From positions 25,675,631 through 25,739,630 of the forward strand of contig OY821749.1 in NCBI GenBank assembly GCA_963682055.1: 64,000 nt of DNA. The letters are read 5' to 3'. Made by a program: the position numbers and the translations under genes. This DNA is from Primula veris (taxonomy: Eukaryota; Streptophyta; Magnoliopsida; Ericales; Primulaceae). Shown piece after piece: positions 10,921-22,047 of the stretch (its first letter is position 1; each line of letters starts with the position of its first letter). The notes beneath the pieces are model-generated. The model was not told where the DNA came from, did not search any database, and saw nothing but the letters and a program-made list of their open reading frames with translations.

Positions 10921-12569
10921 ATATTCTTGTTCTTTGAAATAATTTATGTTCAGGTATTTAACAGAAGTATAGACTAGTATAAATAAGAAGGTATTAGCTG
11001 ACTAATTTCAGACTGCAAAGAGTCTGTGTTTACCCTGCTCGAACTTCTACATTTCTTATACCAGAAAAAAACTCTCAACTTCAAGCCTAGCCTAGCTGCG
11101 TGTAAAAGCTCTTGTCAAACAGTGGGGTTGTCGTTTGTACAATTGCTCTAATTGTATGCGTTTTGTTGAATTCCCTGGCTCTCTCTTTCTACGGGACTTT
11201 GGTGACTATTGATGTGATAATAAACAGTAGAATTATTTTGTAGTGTTTTGTATAGTCAATTGTGCCTATGGGGACATCCGATAAAATTGGTATGTACAGT
11301 CAATTTTATACCGTAGTCACAATAGTTTTGTTTTTAATTTTGAGTTGCTTACGTATGTCGTACTTTCTGTATTATTGGAGAATATAAAGGAATTATTGAT
11401 TGGCTACCTTGTGATATGGAATCATGGATGAGAGAAAAGTATAGATGGTATGAATTGTTCTGTTCTGATAAGAAAGTTAAATGGTTTGACTTTTTTTCTT
11501 TGCTGTCGACGCTGATGAATGATCATTAAATCATTAGATGTATGTGAACAATTTTTTTCTATCAAGATAGATTTAATTACCCCAAACACTTGTTCAGTTT
11601 TCTACCAAAAAGAGAAACCAACTATAATTGATGGAATTAGTACACAAATGATTTTGTTGGCAGTGCTGTATTACCTAAGCACAAAAACTGAGCTTAAAGT
11701 CTGTTACTAAATAAACCCAAGCTATGGGTATTGTTCTCAAACTCTAGTTTTTTTTTATTACATTGAATGTGTCTAATTAGTACTTTTTTGGGGTTTGTGA
11801 GCTTATCTGAATTTGGTTGGATTGATTTTTCTGCCACATTATGTTTTTGACAGTGTTTTAAAAGGCGAAATCTTAGCTAAAGTGTTTTTTGTACAAGCGT
11901 TTTTGCACGAGCTATGCTAATAGCGTTAAAAACGTAAGCTTTTAGCGGTCTAAAAATCAGAAAAGCAAACTTTTTAAGCTTTGAACGGATATTTTTTATT
12001 ATGAAGCGTGCTTTTTATAACAGTGGTTTTTGGTATAGAAGTGTTTATTTTGTATATAGAATCATAACCACCAAATATATGATAAAATGATTTGTGGAAT
12101 TGATAATGGTTCCATTTGGACAACTCTTTTCAGCTTATTACAGCTCTCTTTTAGATATCAACATAAGCTGTTTTCTTACCAAAACATTCTGATAGAACAT
12201 GAAAATGACGTTTCCTCGAAAAGGAATATTTTTTAACTCAAATCAGTAGAAGATAGAGACAAAAACCTAGAACTAAAACTCGTAGAAATATAATCATTAA
12301 GATGTCCTGAAAATTCTGAAAATTATTTGTTAGCTCGGGAATCAACAAGACAACAACAAACGGTAGAGTTAAAATCTTAGGCTAAAATGTATGCAGTGCA
12401 CTGATCCCAGGTTTGTTTGCGAAACACTGAAAATTCATGGTTTCTTAAATTGCATTATTTGCTATCATATAAACTTGAACAGAAATACTGCAAAACAAAA
12501 TGTTTGAGAGTGCAACGAAACACATCATTACGGATTCTGACATGATTTAATACGTATCCTTTAATGCAG
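10921..12569. other. Pack-MULE interior without a recognised gene
   Basis: The first part (to about 11300) may be the F-box 3' untranslated region. I searched this stretch for the first exon of the acid phosphatase (the DxDxT nucleophile region) and found nothing like it. The rest is AT-rich and featureless. Confidence 0.45.
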
Positions 12570-13268
12570 ATTAGAAATTTTCGACCGAAATGAGTTTGCT
12601 AAATGGGTCGAGAAGGGTATGGCACCTCCACTGATACCCAGTCTGAAGCTTTACGAAGAGGTTATGAAGTTGGGTTTCAAGGTTTTCTTGCTAACGGGTC
12701 GTAGTGAAGATCATAAAGATATTACAGTTGAGAACTTGATTAACGCAGGGTTTAAAGACTGGGACAAGCTCATATTGAGGTTAGTTCTCCAATTATCCTA
12801 TTTTTATTTAACGCAAGGTTTAAAGACCGGGACAACCTTTTTGTTTTTGACAAGGCGATGGAAACCAAATCTTATGGTTAATTTTTGACTTTTTCAAACA
12901 TTACTTGCCTGTCTTTAAAGTTGGATGATAAGAGACAGGAATATAGCCTTGGCATTTTGATAGTGAAAAACTGGAAACTGTTTTCTATTGGAATGTATTT
13001 CTCTTTTTGAGATGAATAGTTTGACATTTATAGAACCCTATTGAGATTTACCAAAATACTAAATTCTAAGTGTCTTTTCATTTATTGCAGAGCCTCAGAG
13101 GACCATGGGAAATCAGCGACATTGTTCAAATCGGAGAAGAGAACTGAGATGGTGATTGATGGATATCGGATTTTGGGTAACTCTGGCGACCAATGGAGCG
13201 ATTTATTAGGCTATTCAATGTCGGTCCGCTCGTTCAAGCTCCCAAATCCTATGTATTATATCCCATAA
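12570..13268 (+). pseudogene. Acid phosphatase (class B, HAD type) fragment: last two exons
   Basis: Exons are 12570-12779 and 13091-13268. The preceding acceptor is ATGCAG, the donor is GTTAGT, the second acceptor TTGCAG; the stop ends at 13268. Translation shows the family's FKVFLLTGRSEDH (HAD motif II), then GNSGDQWSDLLG (motif IV acidic residue) and the typical C-terminus SFKLPNPMYYIP. It resembles plant vegetative-storage-protein/acid phosphatase 1 relatives, which are vacuolar or secreted phosphomonoesterases. The N-terminal exon with signal peptide and catalytic DxDxT aspartate is absent, so this cannot be a working enzyme. The intron is retained and the frame is open, as expected for a captured gene fragment. 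A short imperfect copy of the first exon's end lies in the intron at 12807-12837. Confidence 0.85.
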
Positions 13269-13590
13269 TTTGGATAAAATTGAATATAAGTAATTATTTG
13301 TTCATAAATATTAGATGAAACGGATAACTTATTCCTCTAGCAGTAGAGATTTAATGAATTCGACCTAACACAAATTGTAAGAGTACAGTAAATTCGATAT
13401 GATAAACTTGACCATTGAACCAATAACATCTTTCTTTGAGTTTTCAGACTAGTTCAGTATTAAGAAATTTTGGACTGTGTCCTCAAATTACTTAAGAGTT
13501 GGTTTATTCAATTGACTGCTCTATCCAATAAAATGGAATTTTAAAAACTTAATCCATCAAAATCAACTGAGTTGATCTTCATTGTTACAG

Positions 13591-13685
13591 ATCTTACTCC
13601 TGTTTACTGTGTAATGCCTCATACAATTCGACTTTCTAAGGCATCAGCTGATAGATTAAGAAGATCCAAGCGTGTCCAGGGTTAA
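13591..13685 (+). other. Possible orphan terminal exon
   Basis: After an AG acceptor (TTGTTACAG) an open frame of about 31 codons ends with TAA at 13685. It contains VMPHTIRLSKASADRLRRSK. The composition looks coding and the basic C-terminus is distinctive, but I do not recognise the family and see no upstream exon. It may be a third captured fragment in the Pack-MULE, or chance. Confidence 0.35.
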
Positions 13686-14162
13686 GAATACAAAAGATAT
13701 GCGTCGTAACATTTTAGCACAGAAAAGTAGAAAAAAGTAAAATCTTCATTAAAACAATGCCGCAGCGTAAACCAGATAAAAAAGAACATAAAAACACGAC
13801 TATCAAAGAGTGGAGTTGTACAATATATTGACGACTTATTGAGATATAGGAAACTACAAAGAAAATGTTTGAATTCCTCATACATTTGTACTATACAACA
13901 TGATACAAAAATCTACAATTAGACAAAAACTGAGGTACATGTAATTATGTTTTTCTATTAATTTGCGTAGCTTGCGTAGATTTCGCCAAAGAAATTCCAC
14001 AATTTCCCTAGTGAAACCATCCGGCGACTCCACAGAGGTGTAGAATCTAATCAAAACAATAACTGCCGTGTCAAAAATACATCATCACTTCAGATTTATA
14101 CACTCATTGTTAATCATAAAAGTCGTACAGATCTATACAACTTTTAGTCGCGTGTAGTTATA

Positions 14163-15502
14163 TTATACTTCAGGGCCAGATGCAAATAAGCTAACAAGGC
14201 CTCGAAAAACTTGTGCCGAGAGTTGATGAGCTTGAAAAACCTCACCATCTACATTCCACACACTTTCTTTCCCAGAAGGAGTGAACGAGAAAGTACGAGT
14301 CTGTACAACACAAGACATGAAAACACATCACAAACAAGGGGGGAAATGGCAAAGAAAGGAACCGGGATCGAACAAAAGAGCCAAAATTGATGGCGTACCC
14401 TAGTGGTGAGATACTTCCGACATTAATACACAAAAGTACATAGATATTGATTAATTCAATACCAAAGAGATAGAAACAATTGAAACATCAAAGGAATCTA
14501 AAACCGACCACCACTCAAATATTTTGTGAAGTATAAAAAATCCAAAATGTGTAACAAAGCATGTCAAAACTGTCACTTTTGGGGAAAATTGAGGATTTTA
14601 GCTTGGGTGTCAACAAAATAGCAATATAAATAGTCGAACTTGGCTGCAGGCCGTAAATATTATGTATTTGGCTACAACGGTGACAATATTAAAAATGAAG
14701 GGGAATCTTGCTGTGACTGTGTCAATATTTGCTGTACAAACTTGCAATTTGCATTTGCTTTACAAACTTCACAGTTGGCGCGGCAAACTATTTTTTCAGT
14801 TTTTTTAGGTACTCCCCGTGGATTTCGTTTCCGGTTTGTTTGGGGAGCTTTTTCGGAAGAACTAGTTTCAACCGAATTTTCTTCTAGATAAGCTATTTCA
14901 GCTTCATATGATCTGAAAAATTAAGTTATAATAAGAAGGGACACAATTGATAAAGATCTAACATGATCTAGAAAATCGAAGGCAAAAAAGGAACAATGTA
15001 ATAAAAAAGGGAAAATCATACTTATGTTTTAGGAAGACCATGGTTCCTGCATAGTCATATCGTTTTGGGCCCATCCAGCGATATTTTTCGCTTTCCGTAA
15101 TAACATCTCCATAAAATCCGTACCTAATAAGATTGATCAGTCATAAATATGGGAAATGAGCCAAGCGGAACTTTTCCAAACGATCATTTTAAGATAGATT
15201 CAAAGAAAAAGAGGAAACATAGTATTAAAGTTTTGTTTGTTTCAGTTGCCATAATCTTTAGTATCTTTTTATATCCCCTTCTTTCCTGCTTTCAGGCACT
15301 GGAAAAGATCAAAATTTGAAAGCTTTATTTCCTCCCCTATGGTTTCATATTAAACATTGCAAAAGAAGCTGCATAGCGTACGCAAGGCTCTTCCTTTGAT
15401 GTGGATGTAGAATTTGTCTTCCATCTTACGATTTGAGCAATATCTAGGCTCATCCTTTTCCCAAGAACAATATGCAATGCAGATGTTATAGAATCCCGGC
15501 TC
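14163..15502 (-). pseudogene. Ceramide kinase (ACD5/CERK-like) fragment
   Basis: Minus-strand exons are 15356-15502, 15022-15123, about 14672-14912, and 14163-14300. They encode SITSALHIVLGKR and SLDIAQIVRW, then YGFYGDVITESEKYRWMGPK, then SYEAEIAYLE followed by the Cys motif CRANCEVC, and finally SVWNVDGE to the end SLFASGPEV. Plant ceramide kinase phosphorylates ceramide and restrains cell death. The N-terminal half, with the nucleotide-binding start of the diacylglycerol-kinase-like domain, is missing: sequence upstream is MULE terminus. The exon or exons that normally lie between the Cys motif and the last exon are also not found, and the third exon runs into a stop (14672-14674). Introns are retained. 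It is a doubly truncated captured fragment, convergent with the acid phosphatase fragment. Confidence 0.8.
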
Positions 15503-15786
15503 CTGTAGTACTACAAAGTGAAAGCAAAACCAGAGAAACTGGCCTTTTCAAAAGGTAAAAGAACATTGAATTTTATACTTCAGATACCCGAAAGAACAGG
15601 ATTCGAAGTAAGCAACAAACTGAAAAATAAGAAGCCCTATAAACCATTAATTCCAAAAAAATCGGTTATTTAAGCAAAAAACTTCTGTTTTTAGATCAAG
15701 GTAAGAAGCTCGTCTTTTAACTTGACCAAACAATTTTAGGGCAACTTCGATGAAAAATGGAAATTGGGTTTAAAGGCCTAATTAAA

Positions 15787-16080
15787 AAACCTAATTTTAT
15801 AAAACACCTAATTTTCAAAACAGGTAAATATTAATAAAGCCTAACTATTTTTATTTTTCCCAATCAAAACAAATAAGGAACATAGACATGTAACATAATA
15901 ACCGAACAATTAGTAATAAATATCTAAATAAAAAAATTGAATAAAAACCCTATTTTTTTATAAAATGGGACAAATATCAACAATTCTAATTTTCTATAAT
16001 TAATATAAACAAATAACAAACAATTATAATCACTAAGTGAATAATCAATTGGCATATTATATATATTTTTTCCTATTTTT
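15787..16080. repeat. Extra partial copy of MULE terminal sequence
   Basis: This block is a diverged direct copy of about 17268-17530, a sub-part of the right terminal repeat upstream of the F-box gene. Shared landmarks are AATTAGTAATAAATATCTAA and ATAATCAATTGGCATATT. It abuts the right F-box copy exactly where that copy is truncated (16075), so it marks an internal rearrangement. Confidence 0.7.
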
Positions 16081-16931
16081 AGTACAAACACGTGAACACA
16101 TCGACAAACAACTATGTTCATCCAAAAATAACACACGGCCTCCCAAACTTTCCACATTCTTCCACTCCCAAGAAATAAAATCGCATCTGTAAACACTCAT
16201 TCTCTTTGGATGATAGCACACAAGTAAAAGATCGTCAGAAGCTTCGGACAAATATAATTTTTGGCCACACATTTCCCCCATTGGTAATGAAACTAAACAT
16301 CTAGCAATAGGCGGGTTTTGCTTATTTTCATCGATTTCAACAGTAGCTAGTGTTCCATTAACAGAAAGTCCAAAGATCATGCCTTTATAGCATGCAACAC
16401 TAGTGAATATTAATCGAGATCTAACATTAGTCCATGCCATGTCCCCCAATTTTACAAAAGCCAGATTATAACTAGGGCCGTAAATAACAGTAACAAAAAT
16501 ATTGTTTCCTAGTTTTAGCACCGCAGCATTGTGTACCAGATTAAACCAACCTATCTTCAGAATATCGTTTGGCTCTCCGAAAGTAGCTACAGGGGGTAAA
16601 TTGATTTTTACTCGTGTAATGGGGTTCAAAAGTTGAATACTAAAATTGGGATCAATTGTTATAAGCCATCCATGAGAAGAACCCCAAATCCGACGATCAT
16701 GGGCTTGAAAAGAGGGATTCCAAAGGTTTTTTTTTTATACAAACTGAAGCATTGTTCTATGTTTTGGTTGATATCGAGCATTAGCCATGGGATTTTGGAG
16801 CTTGATAGCCATGTTTTGTCGCGGTAAATAGATTGCCATGATTTACATACGAGAGAAAATGTGAGAAAATCTTCAATTGTATCTAGCCGGTTGGAGATTT
16901 CGTTGATCAGGTCGTATGGAAGTCGGGACCA
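16075..16931 (-). pseudogene. F-box/DUF295 gene, frameshifted and 3'-truncated, right MULE copy
   Basis: The 188-residue block from MNPITRVKINLPP to SMCSRVCTKN is identical in translation to the left copy (10165-10728). It carries the same ten-A homopolymer frameshift (poly-T near 16728-16737). The C-terminal end is lost: after ACTAAAAAT the sequence switches to terminal-repeat DNA and a stop soon follows. The shared lesion shows that the frameshift existed before the two copies separated, or was homogenised by gene conversion. Confidence 0.75.
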
Positions 16932-17916
16932 ACCCTGAAAGGCACAAGTTTCGAGAACCCAATTTTTTCTCGAAACAGCTTGTAATCTGTTTTTTAAACA
17001 GCTTAAAAGCTTTTTAAAAAACAGCTTAAAAACTTGTAAAAAACAGCTTAATAGCTGTGTAAAAACCAGCTTTTAAGCTGTGTAAAAAACAGCTTAATGA
17101 CAAGCAAACAATTAGTAATAAATATCTAAATAAACAAATTTGAATAAAAACCCTATTTTTTTATAAAACGGGAAAAATATCAACAACTCTAAGTTTTTTT
17201 TAATTAATATACAACTAATATTTATGCAAACAAAGAAATTAACATATAAATCAACAAATTTTAAAAAAAAAACCTAATTTTCAAAACGGGTAAATATTAA
17301 TAAACCCTAACTATTTTTATTTTTTCCAATCAAAACAAGATAAGGAAACCAAACAATTAGTAATAAATATCTAAATAAACAAATTTGAATAAAAACCCTA
17401 TTTTTTATAAAACGGGAAAAATATCAACAATCCTAAGTTTTTTTAATTAATATAAAAAAATAAGAAGTAATTATAATCACCAAGTAAATAATCAATTGGC
17501 ATATTTTATATCTTTTTCTATATTTTACAAATTGAAACTATATGAAATAAATAATAAACCAGGGAATAAAGAAATACCTGTATCTAATTCGGTGAATTAA
17601 ACCTATGGTTTAATCAGACGAAATTTGGTGGTTATCCTTTTTATTTTGGTTGAGATTGGTGATTTGGGTTTTTTTTTTTTTTAAAGAAAGTCTCTGTAAA
17701 CGAAAGTTGGGTTTTTGTTTTTTAAAGAGACGTAATTGACGCAGGGACTTTTGTTGTAATTTTCCTGTCCAAACCGTAGATAAAATCTACGGTTTGCTCT
17801 GAAAAATGCAAACCGTACATTTTATTTACGGTTCGTAATAAAAATGTACGGTCCGTACAAAAAAAGTACGGTTTGTGCGTTTTTTCAGAAAAAGTGCAGT
17901 ATAAAAATCCACCCTC
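16075..17916 (-). repeat. Right terminal inverted repeat of the Pack-MULE
   Basis: 1,842 bp, nearly identical to the reverse complement of 8879-10719. The outer tip ends ATCCACCCTC at 17916, followed directly by the 9 bp duplication. It contains the right F-box copy. Confidence 0.85.
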
Positions 17917-17925
17917 ATAATGGGA
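17917..17925 (+). repeat. Right 9 bp target-site duplication of the Pack-MULE
   Basis: ATAATGGGA, an exact direct copy of 8870-8878. Confidence 0.85.
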
Positions 17926-18179
17926 TGAGTTGTTTGTTTTGTTTTGAAGGAAACAAATTTCAAATGAAGGGTGGAGGAGGGTTGTTGGTGAGAGTACAGA
18001 GTGGATAAAGGATAAGTAAGATAAATAATACAAATATATAATATTTACAAATAATGCTCAATATGTACCACTTTTGAAATTATATTCCTCCTAGATACCT
18101 CTATAATTTTACATTACTTATAGGTACCACTTTTTAATTATTTAATTTATTTACCAAAACGCCATACACATATTTCATA

Positions 18180-19560
18180 AAAAATGGAAAAAAAAAACAC
18201 ATAAAATTATATAAAATGCAAAAAATCTCAAAATAAATGAAAAAAAATCACAAAAAATGAAAAAAAAATGAAAAAATCTCAAAATTTTAAAAAAAATAAA
18301 AAAATAAAAAATAAAAAAAATGAAAAAATCACAAAAAATAACAAAATTTTAAAAAAAATTACAGAAAAAATAAAAAAATTATAAAAGATGAAAAAAATGA
18401 AAAAATATTTAAAAAAATGAAAAAAAATCATAAAATTATAAAAAAAAATTCACAAAAATCACAAAAAATCAGTTTTATTGAACTTTATGCACTTTCGACT
18501 GTACTAGATGCACTTTCGACTGAACCAGATGCACTTTTAGCTGAACTATATGCACTTTCAGCTGAACCGGATGCACTTTTAGTTGAACCAGATGCAGGTT
18601 TTACAGAACGATATGCACTTTTATTGAACTAGATGCACTTTTGTCTGAACCATATGCACTTTTAGCTGAACCAGATACACTTTTAGCTGAACCATATGCA
18701 CTTTCAGCTGAACCATATGCACTTTCAGTTGTACCAGATGCACTTTTAGTTGAATCAGATGCATTTTTAATAGAATTATATGCATTTTCGATTGTACTAT
18801 ATTTATTTTGGACTACACTATATGCACTTTTGACTTAACTATATGTAATTTTCACTAAATTAGATGCACTTTAAGCTGAACCAGATGTACTTTCAGCTGA
18901 ACCAGATGCACTTTTAGCTGAACTATATGCATACTCACTTTTATTGAACTATATTTACTTTCGACTGAATTGTATGCACTTTCAACGGAACTAGATGTAT
19001 TTTCAGCTGAATTGAATGCAATTTCGACTCAAATTTATGCATTTTTGACTAACTATATACACTTTCGACTGAACTATATGCACTTTTATTGAACTATATA
19101 AGCTTTTGATTGAATTATATGTATTTTTGACTGAACTAGATACACTTTCAGCTCATTTAGATTTAAAAAAAGACACATTTATCATGGAAAAACCATTTTT
19201 TTGTATAAAAAAAATCACTTTTCGGTATAAAAAGTGTTATATTGACAAAAAAAAAATTATATATTTTTTGTAATTTTTTAAAAAGTTTATGAATTTTTTT
19301 AAAAAGTTTATGATTTTTTAATTTTTTTATAATTCTTTTTTTTTTTGTGATTTTTTTATAATTTTTATAATTTTTTCTGAATTTTCTGATTATTTTTAAA
19401 AAAATTTGATTTTTTATATAATTTTTTCGTTTTTTTGATTTTTTTTTAAATTTTTGTGATTTTTTATAAGTTTTTGTGATTTTTTATATTTTTTTTGATT
19501 TTTCGGTATAAAAAGTGTTATATTGACAAAAAAATTATATATTTTTTTTTTGTATAATGA
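18180..19560. repeat. Minisatellite (21 bp unit) with A-rich and T-rich flanks
   Basis: Roughly 30 irregular copies of a 21 bp unit, consensus near GATGCACTTTTAGCTGAAC, occupy about 18470-19160. To the left is an A-rich tract of AAAAAATC-type words (18180-18470). To the right is a T-rich tract (19190-19560) in which TTCGGTATAAAAAGTG occurs twice (near 19214 and 19501). Because 21 is a multiple of 3, short open frames of heptapeptide repeats (ALLAEPD/ALSAEPY) appear by chance; I do not call a gene. Confidence 0.8.
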
Positions 19561-20274
19561 AAATGAGATATATAATGCAAATGAGGAAATTGATAACTTA
19601 GGGTTTTTCTGTTCTGCCGGTACCGTTAAATAGAGGATCGTTGTATCATTTATTTTAGATTTAGACCGTTAGATTTAATGATAGAATAGTAATTTAAGGT
19701 TTCTTTTTTTAAATAGAATTTTAGATACTACGGTTAAGATCTAATATAAAGTGATCAAACGGTACACGAATTAACGGTACAATGTGCAGTCAAACACATT
19801 AACAGTACAAAATGGGACCTAATTGATAACGTATGTGTGGAAAATAATCCATTACTAAATTTATACGCTGACTAAAAATTCCATGTAGCATAAATTATCT
19901 CTCACGTATGGTCAACTATACTGTAAATACTAAAACACGGTTTTTTGTTTGGAAGGTATTAAAAAAAAAAAAACGATGCTGCAAACATTAGTTTCTAATC
20001 TTACTTGTTATTGGAATTGTGAGGTTTTGAGAAGGCGAGACGTTCATAAGCATGCTTAAATCAAATGGAAACACATAAAAAATTGTTCCATAAATGTAAA
20101 AATGTACTAGGGAGTAACATATAAAAATAAAGAAAAGAAAAAACAAGCACAAAACTTTATTTATAAATTAGTCAATGAACAAGTTTGGGATACTCTATAA
20201 ATCTAAAATGTGACTGATCAAACCGAAGATCGATAATCATGAAGAACTTTTCTTGATTATCGCAAACCATGCGA
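19561..20274. other. Intergenic DNA, no gene seen
   Basis: AT-rich sequence between the minisatellite and the 3' end of membrane-protein copy A. From about 20100 it aligns with 26640 onward, so the tandem duplication starts here. Confidence 0.45.
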
Positions 20275-21729
20275 CTATGAGTTTGTTTCTATGGCTATCA
20301 CAGCTTGGATGTCCTTAATTTCAGAACCTTCTTGTGTTTTCCTAGAAATAGCAGTAGCTGTTGTAATAAAGGACCGATGCATGTGGTAGATTATTAGAAC
20401 GCATAGCACAAACTTAATAACGATCAAACGGTTGACTTCATTCTCTTTATGATAAACAACCAAAAGTCGCATGATAGCACCAACAAGTACGTCGGAGAAT
20501 ATAAGATCACGAGGGCCGTATCTGAGTTTTAAAATAACTTGAAACTCAACAACAAATAGGATCCAAACAATGCATTGCCAGACACACTCAAATGAATATT
20601 GAAGAAGTATAACTATGCATGAAGCAATGGCATCTATCAAAAACTTGTTAAAGCGTCCAATTGGCTTCTTATTTGACACTTCACTTCTTTGGATATATGG
20701 ACCGGATTGATGGATTAAAACGAGACCAACAAAATTAAACATCGACTCCACGCCGACTATTAAACCAATAAGATCAATATATTTGACGTTTTGAATTATG
20801 AGAAAGACCACCAAAAATATATTTGCAAATGCCACGGAATTAAAGCCCAAAATGAACCATGCACCCCCAGTTCTCTCTGAAAACCAAATACAAGAAATCA
20901 CGATAAACAGGAAAATTATAGTACATGACCGATGATATAGGAAGACACTTTAATTAAGGTATACAAAGATAAGATCAATGAAGCTAATGAGTCTCTTCAA
21001 TAATGTGTGTCAAATATTTATGAGTACATCTTGACTTAGAATTATGTACCACCTTTAGCAATGGAGTTTATTTTGACTCTAAATAGTTATGAATTATGTA
21101 CTTTAAAGTTTAATTATAGAAATGTGGGATGAACATATTGGTTTTAAATTCCGTCGTTCCTCTACAAAATGGCAATGTTGGATAAACTGAAACCATGTTT
21201 GTGTTATACAAGATATCGAGTTTATGTATTAATAATTTGTGCAGCCTAGCAAAAAAATTACTCAGTTTTTTTGGACAAATAGGCAATAAGAAAATCTCAT
21301 GCAATGCAATTTGTTGATATGTTGATCGTACATTGACTATAAATAAATAGCAACATAATCTGTTTTGATTCTGTTGCTCCTTCGTTACTGAATTTAGCGG
21401 CAGTCAATTTAAATTTAATGGTACGTTGTAATTTTTTATGATAGTAAAGCATGGAGGAGGGCTACTTAAAAGATCAAATCATAATTGTTAATTTTTAAGT
21501 ATTTCCAATTCTTTGTACCATGGTTAATTACTTAGAGGTTCTACAACTTAAATTAACAGACTACTGAATAATCATGGGTATTTTGAAGAAGGAAAACACC
21601 TCAAAAAAGTATTGCGTAGCTCACCATCATTAAGATCATCACCAATACAACAAAATGCAGCGCAACAGGAAACACATTCGTATATCGTACCATTACCAAG
21701 CCGTTGAAACATGTTTCGAATCCAACTAC
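20275..21729 (-). CDS. Unidentified multi-pass membrane protein, copy A (partial model)
   Basis: Two coding exons are supported: 21625-21729 and 20275-20876. The first has a CAG acceptor, phase-2 entry and a GTGAGC donor; the second starts after TTTTCAG. The first encodes WIRNMFQRLGNG and a Cys-rich YECVSCCAAFCC. The second encodes about 200 residues with four or five hydrophobic segments (for example NIFLVVFLIIQNV, IVILLQYSF, FVLCVLIIYHM) and ends with an acidic tail finishing ETNS. Copy B at 26822-29908 keeps the same exon sizes, phase and motifs (SEVS.KKPIGR.NKFLID, YSFECVWQC), which supports real coding constraint. Upstream exons, including the start codon, were not identified. A conserved block at 25545 could encode WLSIYSLQ but its phase does not join directly. 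Family not recognised. Confidence 0.6.
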
Positions 21730-22047
21730 CTGGCATGATAAAGAAAATTTAGATGAATTAATAAATATATGAAATAACTCCGATGCTTTACGTAATTTGA
21801 AAATTACATTTCAGTCCCTTAATCATTTGGAAAAACTCAGATGTAAAAAAAAATAATACAGCCAACCCCTTAATGGCTCTGATAGGGATGCAAACGACTT
21901 GAGGATACAAAGCGTGAAGCTTGTTAGTATCCGATTCGTTACTTACTTACTAGAGAACAGTGCATTTCCGTTTACCACGAACAAACATGAACGGAGAACT
22001 AATTAAGCACGTCTTTGTTCACAAATAGCTTGCTTAATTTGCAAATT

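Larger units (their letters stand above)
8879..17916. mobile_element. Non-autonomous Mutator-like element (Pack-MULE), 9,038 bp
   Basis: The element is bounded by a perfect 9 bp direct repeat and has very long, nearly identical terminal inverted repeats: 8879-10719 and 16075-17916, tips GAGGGTGGATTTTTATACT. I read only one substitution in the first 190 bp. No transposase (MURA-type) coding sequence is visible, so it must be mobilised in trans if at all. Between the termini lie fragments of unrelated genes: the 3' end of the F-box gene, two acid phosphatase exons (plus strand), an unidentified terminal exon, and four ceramide kinase exons (minus strand). Introns are retained, so capture was at the DNA level. 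The near identity of the termini suggests recent insertion or gene conversion. Confidence 0.85.

Noticed and set aside
18417..18838. Open frames of heptapeptide repeats (ALLAEPD-like)
   Set aside because: They are a by-product of the 21 bp minisatellite, whose unit length keeps the frame. There is no start context, no splice structure and the frame breaks between units.
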